Shown here piece after piece: positions 30,424 through 38,951 of a stretch of 64,000 nt of DNA. A program made the position numbers and the translations under genes. A model generated the notes under the pieces. It was given only the letters and a program-made list of their open reading frames with translations, had not been told where the DNA came from and did not search any database. Each line of letters starts with the position of its first letter. Position 1 is the stretch's first letter. Source of the stretch: Pseudomonadota bacterium. Lineage in GTDB: Bacteria > Pseudomonadota > Gammaproteobacteria > Burkholderiales > Rhodocyclaceae. The stretch spans positions 1 to 64,000 of the forward strand of contig JAFEDI010000101.1 of NCBI GenBank assembly GCA_018241725.1, in the 5' to 3' direction.

Positions 30424-31050
30424 ATGCACATCGAACCGGGGTACGTCGCCAGTGCCAAGATCGTCGCCGCCAACGCCGCCGCCGTGGCGCTGCTAGGCAG
30501 CCAGTCCGTCCACCTCCTCAAGCAGCCGCAGCTGATCGTCCGCACGCTTATCGCCGGCGTCCTGTTCACGCTGTTCATGCAGGCCTTTCACCTGAAGGTC
30601 GGCCCGTCCGAACTGCACTTCCTCGGCGCCATGCCGATCTACCTTTCCCTCGGCTTCGTGCCGGCCTTGTTCGGCTTCGCCATCGGCCTGCTGGCCCAAG
30701 GGCTGATCTTCGAGCCAACCGACCTGGTGCACCTGGGCGTCAACACCCTGTCCCTCGCCGTGCCGCTGATGCTGGTGCATGCCACCTTCGGCCAGCGCCT
30801 CGCCAAACTGGACGTGCGCAGCATCCTCAAGCTCGACGCCGCCTACTACAGCGGCGTGACCCTGATGGTCGGCTTCTGGCTCGCCATCGGTGAAGTCGCC
30901 ACACCCTTCTCCGCCTGGCTCGCCTTCGCTTCGTCCTACGCTGCCATCGTGATGGTCGAGCCGATCTTCACGCTGCTGGCCCTGCAGGCCATCGGCCGCC
31001 GCCAGGACAACCCGGTGGTGCGCTTCTGCTTCGCCGCGAAGGCTGCCTGA
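30424..31050 (+). CDS. cbiM: CbiM-like cobalt ECF transporter permease
   Basis: A 208-residue inner-membrane protein with about six helices, starting MHIEPGYV as in the CbiM substrate-binding components of cobalt/nickel ECF transporters, where the N-terminal Met-His region binds the metal. A GAAGGAAAG site precedes the ATG at 30424; the open frame upstream is riboswitch leader. No cbiN, cbiQ or cbiO follows in this operon, so it may work with modules encoded elsewhere or alone, as reported for some CbiM-type proteins. Stop and next start overlap by one base. Confidence 0.82.
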   Translation: MHIEPGYVASAKIVAANAAAVALLGSQSVHLLKQPQLIVRTLIAGVLFTLFMQAFHLKVGPSELHFLGAMPIYLSLGFVPALFGFAIGLLAQGLIFEPTDLVHLGVNTLSLAVPLMLVHATFGQRLAKLDVRSILKLDAAYYSGVTLMVGFWLAIGEVATPFSAWLAFASSYAAIVMVEPIFTLLALQAIGRRQDNPVVRFCFAAKAA

Positions 31051-31850
31051 TGGCCGGCAAGGTCTGGTTCGTGGGCGCCGGTCCGGGCGACCCGGAGCTG
31101 CTCACCGTGAAGGGCCGCCGCCTGCTCGAAGAAGCCGGCGCGATCCTCTTCGCCGGCTCGCTGGTGGATCAGGCGGCGACGCTGTTCGCGCCGCCCGGCT
31201 GCGAGATCCGCGACTCCAAGGACATGACGCTGGAAGAGATGAGTGCCTGGCTCCTCGACCAGACCGCCCGCCACGCCACCGTGGTGCGCCTGCAGACCGG
31301 CGACCCCGGCCTTTACGGCGCGCTGGTGGAGATGACCCGCCCGCTCACCGCCGCCGGCATCGAATGGGCGGTGGTGCCGGGCGTCTCGTCGGCCTTCGCC
31401 TCGATGGCGGCGGCCGGCGAGACCCTGACGCTGCCGGAAGTGACGCAGACGGTGATCCTGACCCGCGTCGCCGGGCGTACGCCGATGCCGGCGGGCGAGG
31501 AACTGGAAGCCCTGGCCGCCCATAGGACGACCCTGTGCATCTTCCTGTCGATCACCCTGCTCCACGAGGTGCAGCGCGCGCTGCGCGCCGCCGGCTGGGC
31601 CGAGGACGCGCCGATCGTGGTCGTGCAAAAGGCCAGCTGGCCGGGCGAGGAAAAGATCGTCCGTGGCACCCTCGCCGACATCAAGAAACGCTGCCAGGCT
31701 GAGAAGATCGCCAGCCAGGCAATGATCATCGCCAGCCCCACGCTGGGCGCCGCCGACTGGCCGACCCTGGCCCGCTCCAAGCTCTACGATCCGGCCTTCG
31801 GCCACCGCTTCCGCAAGGCTTCGGCCGCTTCTGAAGAGACTTCCGCATGA
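31050..31850 (+). CDS. cobM: Precorrin-4 C11-methyltransferase
   Basis: CobM/CbiF methylates C11 of (cobalt-)precorrin-4 using SAM. The 266 residues show the tetrapyrrole methylase motifs GAGPGDPELLTVKGRRLLEE near residue 9, TGDPGLYG near 85 and VPGVSSAFASMAA near 109. Length is normal. Start overlaps the cbiM stop (TGATG) and its stop overlaps the cbiX start (ATGA), so the genes are translationally linked. Confidence 0.95.
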   Translation: MAGKVWFVGAGPGDPELLTVKGRRLLEEAGAILFAGSLVDQAATLFAPPGCEIRDSKDMTLEEMSAWLLDQTARHATVVRLQTGDPGLYGALVEMTRPLTAAGIEWAVVPGVSSAFASMAAAGETLTLPEVTQTVILTRVAGRTPMPAGEELEALAAHRTTLCIFLSITLLHEVQRALRAAGWAEDAPIVVVQKASWPGEEKIVRGTLADIKKRCQAEKIASQAMIIASPTLGAADWPTLARSKLYDPAFGHRFRKASAASEETSA

Positions 31851-32737
31851 ACGACACCACCCTGCTCCTCGTCGGCCACGGCTCCCGCAACCGGGACGGC
31901 AACAAGGAAATCCTGCATTTTGCCGCCCAGTGGCGCGAACGCCATCCGGCCTGGCGCATCGAGGTGTGCTTCATCGAGCACGCCGACGTGCTGCTCGCCG
32001 AAGGCCTCGACCGCGCCGCCACGGGCAGCCGCCGCGTGGTGGTGCTGCCCTTCATCCTCAACGCCGCCGGCCACGTGAAGATGGAGCTGCCGGCCGCCAT
32101 CGAGGACGCCCGCGCCCGCCACCCCGGCGTGGACTTCGGCTGCACCCGCCACCTGGGCATGGGCCGCGAGATCCTCGCCGTGCTGCAGGGCCAGCTCGAC
32201 CGCCTGATGAAATCCCTGGCGATGCCCGACCCGCAGACCACCGGCGTGGTCCTGCTCGGCCGCGGCTCGTCGGACGCCGGCGCCAACGGCGAACTGGCCC
32301 GCATGGCGCGCTGGCTCTTCGAGGACAACGACCACGAGCTGGTGGACCTGGCCTTCACCGGCGTCACCTGGCCGCGCCTCGAAACCATCGTCCAGCGCCA
32401 GGTTCGCCTGGGCATGACGCAGATCTGCGTGGTGCCGGTGTACCTGTTCACCGGCGTGCTGATCGAACGCATCCACGCCCAGCTGGAACGCCTGCGTCAG
32501 CAGTACCCGCAGGTCGCCTTCGCGCTGGGCACCCACTTCGGCTTCGACAAGGGCATCTTCGACCTGCTGGACGCCCGCGTCGCCGGCGCCGAATTTCCGG
32601 AAGGCGGCCTGCTCGAATGCGACGGCTGCAAATACCGCCAGGCCGCCGAGGCTGAGCACCTGCACGACCACAGCCATACCCACACGGGCCATGCCGGCTG
32701 CGGCCACGACCACCCCCATGAACACGCCCACGCCTGA
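31847..32737 (+). CDS. cbiX: CbiX-type sirohydrochlorin cobaltochelatase with His-rich tail
   Basis: Inserts Co2+ into sirohydrochlorin, the entry to the anaerobic cobalamin route. The 296 residues hold two CbiX-like domains: LLLVGHGSRNRDGNKE with the active-site His at the start, and GVVLLGRGSSDAGANGE near residue 132 in the second half. The C-terminal about 26 residues are His-rich (HLHDHSHTHTGHAGCGHDHP), a likely cobalt store or delivery tail. Presence of CbiX rather than CobNST supports the early-cobalt pathway. Overlaps cobM by 4 bases. Confidence 0.94.
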   Translation: MNDTTLLLVGHGSRNRDGNKEILHFAAQWRERHPAWRIEVCFIEHADVLLAEGLDRAATGSRRVVVLPFILNAAGHVKMELPAAIEDARARHPGVDFGCTRHLGMGREILAVLQGQLDRLMKSLAMPDPQTTGVVLLGRGSSDAGANGELARMARWLFEDNDHELVDLAFTGVTWPRLETIVQRQVRLGMTQICVVPVYLFTGVLIERIHAQLERLRQQYPQVAFALGTHFGFDKGIFDLLDARVAGAEFPEGGLLECDGCKYRQAAEAEHLHDHSHTHTGHAGCGHDHPHEHAHA

Positions 32738-32744
32738 GCCCGCC

Positions 32745-33419
32745 ATGAGCGCCAACACCGTCACCGAACAGCTCACCGCCGCCGGCCGCGCCATCGAGCA
32801 CGACTCCTTCGCGATCATCGACCGGGAAGCCGGCCCCCACGCCTACAGCGCCGAGCAATGGCCGCTGGTGCGGCGGATGATCCACGCCAACGCCGACTTC
32901 GAATTCAACGGCCTCACCGCCTTCCACCCGCAGGCCATGCAGGCCGGGCTGGAGCGCATCCTGGCCGGCAATACGCCCGTCGTCGCCGACGTGGAGATGA
33001 TCTGCGTCGGCTTGTCGAAACCGCGCCTCGCGCACTTCGGCATGACGACCCACCAGTTCATCTCCGACCCGGACGTGATCGCCGCCGCCCAGGCCGAGGA
33101 CACCACCCGCGCCGTGCAGGCCATGCGCAAGGCCCACCGGCACGGCCTCCTCGACGGGGCCATCGTCGGCATCGGCAACGCCCCGACGGCGCTGATCGAG
33201 GTCGTCCGCCTGATCCGCGAAGAAGGCGTGCGCCCGGCCCTGGTCGTCGGCATGCCGGTCGGCTTCGTGTCGGCAGCCGAATCCAAGGACCTGCTGATGG
33301 AGCTGGACGACGTGCCGTGGGTCGCCATCCGCGGCCGCAAGGGCGGCTCGACGCTGGTCGTCGCCGCCATCCACGCGATCCTGGGACTGGCCGAAGAACG
33401 CCAGCGCCAGGCTGACTGA
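32745..33419 (+). CDS. cobH: Precorrin-8X methylmutase
   Basis: CobH/CbiC moves the C11 methyl to C12 to form (cobalt-)hydrogenobyrinic or cobyrinic acid. The core includes SFAIIDREA near residue 25, the conserved DVEMICVGLSK, GNAPTAL and PVGFVSAAESK stretches. I choose the ATG at 32745 (224 residues, typical length, 7 bp after cbiX); the ATG at 32718 inside cbiX would add 9 residues. Eight bp separate it from cbiD. Confidence 0.93.
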   Translation: MSANTVTEQLTAAGRAIEHDSFAIIDREAGPHAYSAEQWPLVRRMIHANADFEFNGLTAFHPQAMQAGLERILAGNTPVVADVEMICVGLSKPRLAHFGMTTHQFISDPDVIAAAQAEDTTRAVQAMRKAHRHGLLDGAIVGIGNAPTALIEVVRLIREEGVRPALVVGMPVGFVSAAESKDLLMELDDVPWVAIRGRKGGSTLVVAAIHAILGLAEERQRQAD

Positions 33420-33427
33420 GGCCACCG

Positions 33428-34579
33428 ATGGCTGCAGGTCACGCCCTCCCCGAGAAGATCCGCAAGGGCGATCCGAAACGGGATCGCGGCAACCGCACGG
33501 GCTTCTCCACCGGCGCCAACTCCGCCGCCGCCGCCGCCGCCGCGACCCTCGGGCTGGTGCAGGGCCGCGTACCCGAGGCGATTGAATGCGTGCTGCCCAA
33601 CACCCAGCGGGTACGCTTTTCCATCACCGACGGCTGGACCGACGGCCTGCACGCCCGCGCGGTCAGTATCAAGGACGCCGGCGACGATCCGGACGCCACC
33701 AATGGTGCCCACCTCACCGCCGAAGTCGAGCGCCTGCCTGGCGCCGCCGGCCAGATCGTGCTCCGCGGTGGCCCCGGCGTCGGTACCGTCACCAAGCCCG
33801 GCCTCGGCCTCGACGTGGGCGGCCCGGCGATCAACCCGGTGCCCCGCCGCAACATCACCGACAACGTGCGCGCCGCCGGCGCCCCCATCCTCGAGGCCGG
33901 CGACGGCATCGCGGTGACGATCTCGGTGCCCGGCGGCGAGGAGATGGCCAAGAAGACCCTCAACGCCCGCCTCGGCATCCTCGGCGGTATCTCCATCCTC
34001 GGCACCACGGGCATCGTGCGCCCCTACTCCACCGCAGCCTTCCGGGCCAGCGTGGTGCAAGCGGTGGACGTGGCCGCCAACCAGGGCCAGACCAGCGTGG
34101 TGTTCACCACCGGCGGGCGCACCGAGAAATGCGCGATGCGCTGCTTCCCAGAGCTGGACGAAGCCTGTTTCGTGCAGATGGGCGACTTCGTCAAGGCCGC
34201 CTTCCAGACCGCCGTCGCGCAGGGCATGCAGCACATCATCGTCGGCGCGATGGTCGGCAAGCTCACCAAGATCGCCCAGGGCCTGTCCGTCACCCACGCC
34301 TGGCGCGAGGAGGTGGACCGGGCACTGATCGCCTCGGCAGCCGCCGAAGTCGGCGCCCCGCCCGATCTGGTCGAGGAGATCCGCGCCGCCGAAACGGCCC
34401 GCTTCGCCGCCGAGCGGCTGGCCGAGTTGGACCTCACCGTGGCCTTCCACCGGGCCCTTGCAGAGCGCGCCATCCGCAGCCTGCGCGAGCGCTACCCCGG
34501 CCCCCATCGCCTCACCGTGCTCGCCTGCAATTTCGAAGGCGTGCCCATCGTCACCGTCGAAGAACATGAACTCGCCTGA
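33428..34579 (+). CDS. cbiD: Cobalt-precorrin-5B C1-methyltransferase
   Basis: CbiD methylates C1 in the anaerobic pathway. The 383 residues begin with the family site RTGFSTGANSAAAAAAAT near residue 22 and contain the GIVRPYSTAAF and TTGGRTEKCAM segments. The presence of CbiD instead of CobF marks the anaerobic (early cobalt insertion) type of pathway. Its 3' end overlaps the cobL start by 14 bases. Confidence 0.95.
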   Translation: MAAGHALPEKIRKGDPKRDRGNRTGFSTGANSAAAAAAATLGLVQGRVPEAIECVLPNTQRVRFSITDGWTDGLHARAVSIKDAGDDPDATNGAHLTAEVERLPGAAGQIVLRGGPGVGTVTKPGLGLDVGGPAINPVPRRNITDNVRAAGAPILEAGDGIAVTISVPGGEEMAKKTLNARLGILGGISILGTTGIVRPYSTAAFRASVVQAVDVAANQGQTSVVFTTGGRTEKCAMRCFPELDEACFVQMGDFVKAAFQTAVAQGMQHIIVGAMVGKLTKIAQGLSVTHAWREEVDRALIASAAAEVGAPPDLVEEIRAAETARFAAERLAELDLTVAFHRALAERAIRSLRERYPGPHRLTVLACNFEGVPIVTVEEHELA

Positions 34580-35957
34580 AGTCTGCCGCATCGTCGGCAT
34601 CCTCGATGACGGCTGGTTCGGCCTGGGCGACCCGGCCCGCACCGTCCTCATCGAATCCGATCTCCTCATCGGCGCCCGCCGCACGCTAGATCTCGTGGCC
34701 CCCTACCTCCCTCCCAGGGTGGAACTGCGAGACATGGACGGCCAACTCGGCCGTGTCCCCGACTGGGTCCGTGCGGCGCGCGGCGCCGGCCACACCAGTG
34801 CCGTGCTGGCCACCGGCGATCCCCTGTGCCACGGCATCGCCAGCTTCCTGGCCGGCAAGCTCGGTGCAGACGCCGTCACGGTGCACCCTGCGGTGTCCAC
34901 GCTGCAACTGGCCTTCGCCCGCTTCAAGAAGTGCTGGCAGAGCGCCGCCATCGCCTCAGTACACAGCCGCGACGCCGGCGAATGGCAGGTCGGCGCGACA
35001 CCCGAGCACGGCCTCTACCCCCTCGTCCGCGCCGCCGCCCGGCATACGCTGATCGGCGCCTTCACCGGCCCGGACAACAACCCGGCGCGCATCGCCCGGG
35101 CGCTGATCGCCGCCGGCCACAAGGACGATTTCCGCCTGTCGGTCGCCGCCCGCCTGTGCCTGCCGGACGAAACGCTGTTCGCCGATCTGCCGCTGTCCGA
35201 CGCCGCCGGCATGGGCTTCCCCGATCCGAACATCGTCGTGCTTGAGCGCATCACGCCGCCCGACGGCCGCGCCACCTTCGGCTTCGACGACACCGACTTC
35301 GTGCAGCGCGCCCCCGAGAAAGGCCTCATCACCAAGCAGGAAGCCCGCGCCCTGTCCCTCGCCAAGCTGGGCCTGCGCCCCGACAGCCGGGTGTGGGACA
35401 TCGGCGCTGGCTCCGGCTCGGTGGGCCTGGAGGCGGCCCGCCTGGCCCCCGACGGCCACGTGTGGGCCATCGAAAAGAACCCCGGCGACGCCGACAACGC
35501 CCGCGAGAACGCCCGCCGTCTGAAGGCCAGCAACTACACGCTGATGGAAGGCAAGGCGCCGGCCGGGCTGGACCAATGGCCGGACCCGGACGCCGTTTTC
35601 ATCGGCGGCTCCGGTGGCGAGCTGGCCGAGCTGATCCGCCTGGTCCTCGCCCGCTTGCGCCCCAACGGACGCCTGGTGATGAACTTCGTGACGCTGGAAA
35701 ACCTGGCCACCGCCACCGCCGCGCTCAGCGCCGCCGGTGCGACGTGGGACGTGGTCCAGCTGCAGGCCGCCCGCAGCCAGCCCATCCTCGACATGCACCG
35801 CCTCGCCGCACAGAACCCGGTGTGGATCGTCTCTGCCCGTGGGGGCGAATTCATTCGCCCGCGGACTTCGATTGACGCGCGAAGGGCGAATGAATTCGCC
35901 CCCACGGAGACTCCACCCTCGGAAATTACGCCCCAACAGCCAGGAGCCGCCCAATGA
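34566..35957 (+). CDS. cobL: Precorrin-6Y C5,15-methyltransferase/decarboxylase (CbiE-CbiT fusion)
   Basis: Bifunctional enzyme, 463 residues. The N-terminal CbiE domain (about 1-205) has LATGDPLCHGIASFL; the C-terminal CbiT domain (about 235-420) has the SAM motif VWDIGAGSGSVGLEAARLAP and a decarboxylase fold. The last about 38 residues are not family-like: they are encoded in part by the inverted repeat at 35838-35906, which was apparently inserted in frame and extended the protein. The ATG at 34566 starts inside cbiD. The final codon overlaps the cobI start as ATGA. Confidence 0.93.
   Translation: MNSPEVCRIVGILDDGWFGLGDPARTVLIESDLLIGARRTLDLVAPYLPPRVELRDMDGQLGRVPDWVRAARGAGHTSAVLATGDPLCHGIASFLAGKLGADAVTVHPAVSTLQLAFARFKKCWQSAAIASVHSRDAGEWQVGATPEHGLYPLVRAAARHTLIGAFTGPDNNPARIARALIAAGHKDDFRLSVAARLCLPDETLFADLPLSDAAGMGFPDPNIVVLERITPPDGRATFGFDDTDFVQRAPEKGLITKQEARALSLAKLGLRPDSRVWDIGAGSGSVGLEAARLAPDGHVWAIEKNPGDADNARENARRLKASNYTLMEGKAPAGLDQWPDPDAVFIGGSGGELAELIRLVLARLRPNGRLVMNFVTLENLATATAALSAAGATWDVVQLQAARSQPILDMHRLAAQNPVWIVSARGGEFIRPRTSIDARRANEFAPTETPPSEITPQQPGAAQ
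35838..35906. repeat. REP-like inverted repeat inside the 3' end of cobL
   Basis: Two perfect 23-bp arms (35838-35860 and 35884-35906), with core GGGCGAATGAATTCGCCCC in the right arm, flank a 23-bp loop. The arms can form a long stem. The GGGGCGAATTCATTCGCCC type core resembles REP elements of Pseudomonas and related genera. It is read in frame as the tail of CobL. I see no other copy in this window. Confidence 0.85.
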
Positions 35958-36733
35958 ATAGCCCCCGCCTCGGACGCCTGATCGGTGCCTCCCTCGGCCC
36001 CGGCGATCCCGAACTCATTACCCGCCGCGCGTGGGCCGCGCTGCAGTCTGGTGCGCGCTGGCTGTACCCGGTGAAGAAGGCCGAGGAGTCCTCCTACGCC
36101 CTCGGCATCGTCGAACGCGGCGGCCTGGCCGTGCCGGAAGATGCCGAAGCACTGGTCTTCCCCATGACCCGCGATCCGGTCGCCCTCGCCAAGGCCTGGT
36201 CCCGCGCGGCCCTCCGCACCGTCGAGCTGCTGCGTGAGGGCCGTGACCTGGTCTTCCTGGTCGAAGGCGATGCCTCCACCTTCGCCACCTTCGGCCACCT
36301 GGCCCGCGTGGTGCGCGAGCTGGCGCCGGAGGTCGAGGTCGACACGATCCCCGGCGTGAGTTCCTTCGCCGCCGCCGCGGCCGGCACCGGACTGTCCCTC
36401 GCCGAGGAGGACGAGACCTTCGCGGTGATCCCCGCCGCCTACGGCGTGCCGGTGGTCGAACGCCTGCTCGACGAGTTCGACACGGTGGTACTGCTGAAGG
36501 TCAAGCCGCTGCTCGACGAGATCCTCGACCTGCTGACCCGCCGCGGCCTGCTCGCCACCAGTTGCTTCATCGAGAAGGTCGGCTCGCCGGACGAACGCAT
36601 CGTCCGCGACGTGGCCAGCCTGGCCGGTCAAAAGGTCAATTACCTGTCCCTGATGCTGGTGCAGAACCCCAAGCGGGTCCGCGGCGAGCTGCGCCGTGGC
36701 TGCCGCAAGCACGCGCCGGCCGCCACCGCCTGA
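35954..36733 (+). CDS. cobI: Precorrin-2 C20-methyltransferase
   Basis: CobI/CbiL adds the C20 methyl to (cobalt-)precorrin-2. The 259 residues show SLGPGDPELITRRAWAAL near residue 13, EGDASTFATFGHL near 98 and IPGVSSFAAAAAG near 130, all typical of the tetrapyrrole methylases, and the ending MLVQNPKRVRGEL. The substrate form (with or without cobalt) cannot be read from sequence, but CbiX, CbiD and CbiG nearby favour cobalt-precorrin-2. Confidence 0.94.
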   Translation: MNSPRLGRLIGASLGPGDPELITRRAWAALQSGARWLYPVKKAEESSYALGIVERGGLAVPEDAEALVFPMTRDPVALAKAWSRAALRTVELLREGRDLVFLVEGDASTFATFGHLARVVRELAPEVEVDTIPGVSSFAAAAAGTGLSLAEEDETFAVIPAAYGVPVVERLLDEFDTVVLLKVKPLLDEILDLLTRRGLLATSCFIEKVGSPDERIVRDVASLAGQKVNYLSLMLVQNPKRVRGELRRGCRKHAPAATA

Positions 36734-36793
36734 GCGGCCATCGCAGCCAAACAACAATTCAAGCAAGAACACGCCCCCAACGGAACCCCGAGC

Positions 36794-37564
36794 ATGTCCC
36801 AGCACCTGCCCTTCCCCACCAGCCGCATCGCGGTCGTCTCCATCACCCGCCACGGCATCGCGCTGGCCGGCCGCGTGGTCGCCGCGCTGCCCGGCGCGCG
36901 CCTGTTCGCCCCCGAGAAATTCGCCGCCGAGGCCGAAGCCGCCGCACCGGGCGCCGCCGCCTGCTACGCCGGCAAGACCGGCGAGCAGATCCCCATCCTG
37001 TTCTCCAATTTCGACGGCATCGTCGCCATCGTGTCCCTCGGCGCGATGGTGCGGCTGGTCGCGCCCTACCTGGTCAAGAAGGAATCCGACCCCGGCGTGG
37101 TGGTCATCGACGAAGCCGGACGCTTCGTAATCCCGATGCTGTCCGGCCACCTGGGCGGCGCCAACGCGCTGGCCGGCACCATCGCCAGCGCCCTCGACGC
37201 CACGCCGGTGCTCACCACCGCCTCCGACGCACGCCAGACCCTGGCCGTCGATCTGCTCGGCCGCGAACTGGGCTGGACCTTTGAAGCCAGTCACGACGAG
37301 GTCGTGCGGGCCAGCGCCGCGGTGGTCAACGACGAGCTGGTCGCCGTCGTGCAGGAAGCCGGCAGCCCCGACTGGTGGCGCAAGCACGCCAACGGCCGCA
37401 GCGGCCCGCTGCCCGGCAACCTCGTTCCCTTCTCGCGCCTGGAGGACGTGGAGCCGGAGCGCTTCGGCGCCGTGCTGTGGATCAGCCATCGGGACGAGCC
37501 GGCCGAACTGGCCCCGCGCCTCGCCGGCAAGCGGGTCATCTACCGTCCGCCGGTCGCTCCATGA
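36794..37564 (+). CDS. cbiG: CbiG, N-terminal and central part (cobalt-precorrin-5A hydrolase)
   Basis: CbiG opens the delta-lactone of cobalt-precorrin-5A and releases acetaldehyde in the anaerobic route. The 256 residues hold the N-terminal domain (RIAVVSITRHGIALAGRV) and the central domain (FDGIVAIVSLGAMVRLVAPYL, SGHLGGANALAGTIA). The usual C-terminal domain is a separate gene immediately downstream with an ATGA overlap, so CbiG is split in two here. The reading frames are clean on both sides, which argues for a natural split rather than a sequencing error. Confidence 0.92.
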   Translation: MSQHLPFPTSRIAVVSITRHGIALAGRVVAALPGARLFAPEKFAAEAEAAAPGAAACYAGKTGEQIPILFSNFDGIVAIVSLGAMVRLVAPYLVKKESDPGVVVIDEAGRFVIPMLSGHLGGANALAGTIASALDATPVLTTASDARQTLAVDLLGRELGWTFEASHDEVVRASAAVVNDELVAVVQEAGSPDWWRKHANGRSGPLPGNLVPFSRLEDVEPERFGAVLWISHRDEPAELAPRLAGKRVIYRPPVAP

Positions 37565-37968
37565 ACCCCCGCCAGCCCGTCGCCCTCGGCATCGGCTGCG
37601 ACCGCGGCACGCCGGCGGCCAGCCTGGCCTGGGTCGTCGTCGAGGCGCTGGCCCTGTGCGGCGCCACCCTGCAGGACGTAGCCGCCGTCGCCAGCATCGA
37701 CCTGAAAGCCGACGAACCCGGACTACAGGCATTTGCCCACTGGCAGGGCTGGCACATCACCTTCTACCCGGCAGCCGCGCTGGCCGGCATCGAAGTCCCC
37801 AACCCGTCGGAAACCGTCCGCAAATACACCGGCACGCCGTCCGTCTCGGAAGCCGCCGCGCTGCTGGCGGCCGGTACCGACCTGAGCCAGCTGCTCGTCG
37901 AAAAACACAAATACCGCGGCCCCGACGGCCGTAACGCCACCGTCTCCATCGCGAGGATTCCCCAATGA
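37561..37968 (+). CDS. cobE: CobE / C-terminal CbiG domain protein
   Basis: A 135-residue protein equal to the C-terminal domain of CbiG, also known as stand-alone CobE. Family features: ALGIGCDRGTPAASL at the start, ASIDLKADEPGLQAFA, and the end region VSEAAALLAAG then VEKHKYRGPDGRNATVSIAR. Its ATG overlaps the cbiG stop by 4 bases and its stop overlaps the cobJ start by 4 bases. It presumably works with the preceding protein in the lactone-opening step. Confidence 0.9.
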   Translation: MNPRQPVALGIGCDRGTPAASLAWVVVEALALCGATLQDVAAVASIDLKADEPGLQAFAHWQGWHITFYPAAALAGIEVPNPSETVRKYTGTPSVSEAAALLAAGTDLSQLLVEKHKYRGPDGRNATVSIARIPQ

Positions 37969-38951
37969 ACGACATCGCCTCCGCCGCCCCCCGCGGCAAG
38001 ATCATGCTGGTCGGCCTCGGCCCGGGCAGCCACGAACACCTCACCGCCCGTGCCCGCGCCGCCATCGCCGAAGCCGACACAGTGATCGGCTACGTCACCT
38101 ACATCCGCCTGGTCGCCGACCTCGTCGAGGGCAAGGAAGTCATCAAGAAGTCGATGACCGAGGAGCTCGACCGGGCCATCGAGGCCCTCGACCGCGCCCG
38201 TCAGGGCAAGAAGGTGGCGCTTATCTCGTCCGGCGACGCCGGCGTGTACGGCATGGCCGGGCCGACCTTCGAGGTGCTGTTCCAGGCCGGGTGGACGCCG
38301 GACTCCGACATCGACGTGGAGATCATCCCCGGCGCATCGGCCATCAACACCTGCGCGGCGCTGGTCGGCGCCCCGCTGACCCACGACTTCTGCGCGATCT
38401 CCCTGTCCGACCTGCTGACCCCGTGGCCGACCATCGCCCGCCGCCTGGAGGCGGTGGCCGCCTCCGACTTCGTGGTGGCGCTCTACAATCCCAAGAGCGG
38501 ACGCCGCACCCGCCAGATCGTCGAAGCCCGCCGCCTGTTCCTGCGCCACCGCCGGCCGGATACGCCGGTGGCCATCGTCAAGTCGGCCTACCGCCCCAAG
38601 CAACGCATCGAATTCACTACCCTCGAGCACATGACCGACTGCGACATCGGCATGCTGTCCACCGTGCTGATCGGCAACTCCAACACCTTCGTCAAACACG
38701 GCCTGATGGTCACGCCGCGCGGCTACGCCAACAAGTACGACGTAGACAGCGGCACCACCCGCGACGGCGAGAAGGCCGGCCGCTCCCTGTCCACCGGCCT
38801 CGACGGCTGGCTCGCCACCATCCACGCCAGCGGCCTGTCCGCCGCCGAACTGGCACAGGAATACCGCCTGCCCGAGGACTACATCGCCGAGCTGCTGGCC
38901 GAACCTTTCGAGGCCTCCAGCGCTGCCCCCGCCGAGGAGGCCGAGGCATGA
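37965..38951 (+). CDS. cobJ: Precorrin-3B C17-methyltransferase
   Basis: CobJ/CbiH methylates C17 and contracts the ring. The 328 residues have VGLGPGSHEHLTARARAAI near 17, ISSGDAGVYGMAG near 87 and IPGASAINTCAALVGAPL near 119. The protein is about 75 residues longer than the minimal family; the C-terminal extension ends Glu/Ala-rich. In some bacteria extended CbiH proteins carry Fe-S domains; no Cys motif is visible in this extension, but a 2Fe-2S protein is encoded directly after it with an ATGA overlap. Confidence 0.93.
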   Translation: MNDIASAAPRGKIMLVGLGPGSHEHLTARARAAIAEADTVIGYVTYIRLVADLVEGKEVIKKSMTEELDRAIEALDRARQGKKVALISSGDAGVYGMAGPTFEVLFQAGWTPDSDIDVEIIPGASAINTCAALVGAPLTHDFCAISLSDLLTPWPTIARRLEAVAASDFVVALYNPKSGRRTRQIVEARRLFLRHRRPDTPVAIVKSAYRPKQRIEFTTLEHMTDCDIGMLSTVLIGNSNTFVKHGLMVTPRGYANKYDVDSGTTRDGEKAGRSLSTGLDGWLATIHASGLSAAELAQEYRLPEDYIAELLAEPFEASSAAPAEEAEA

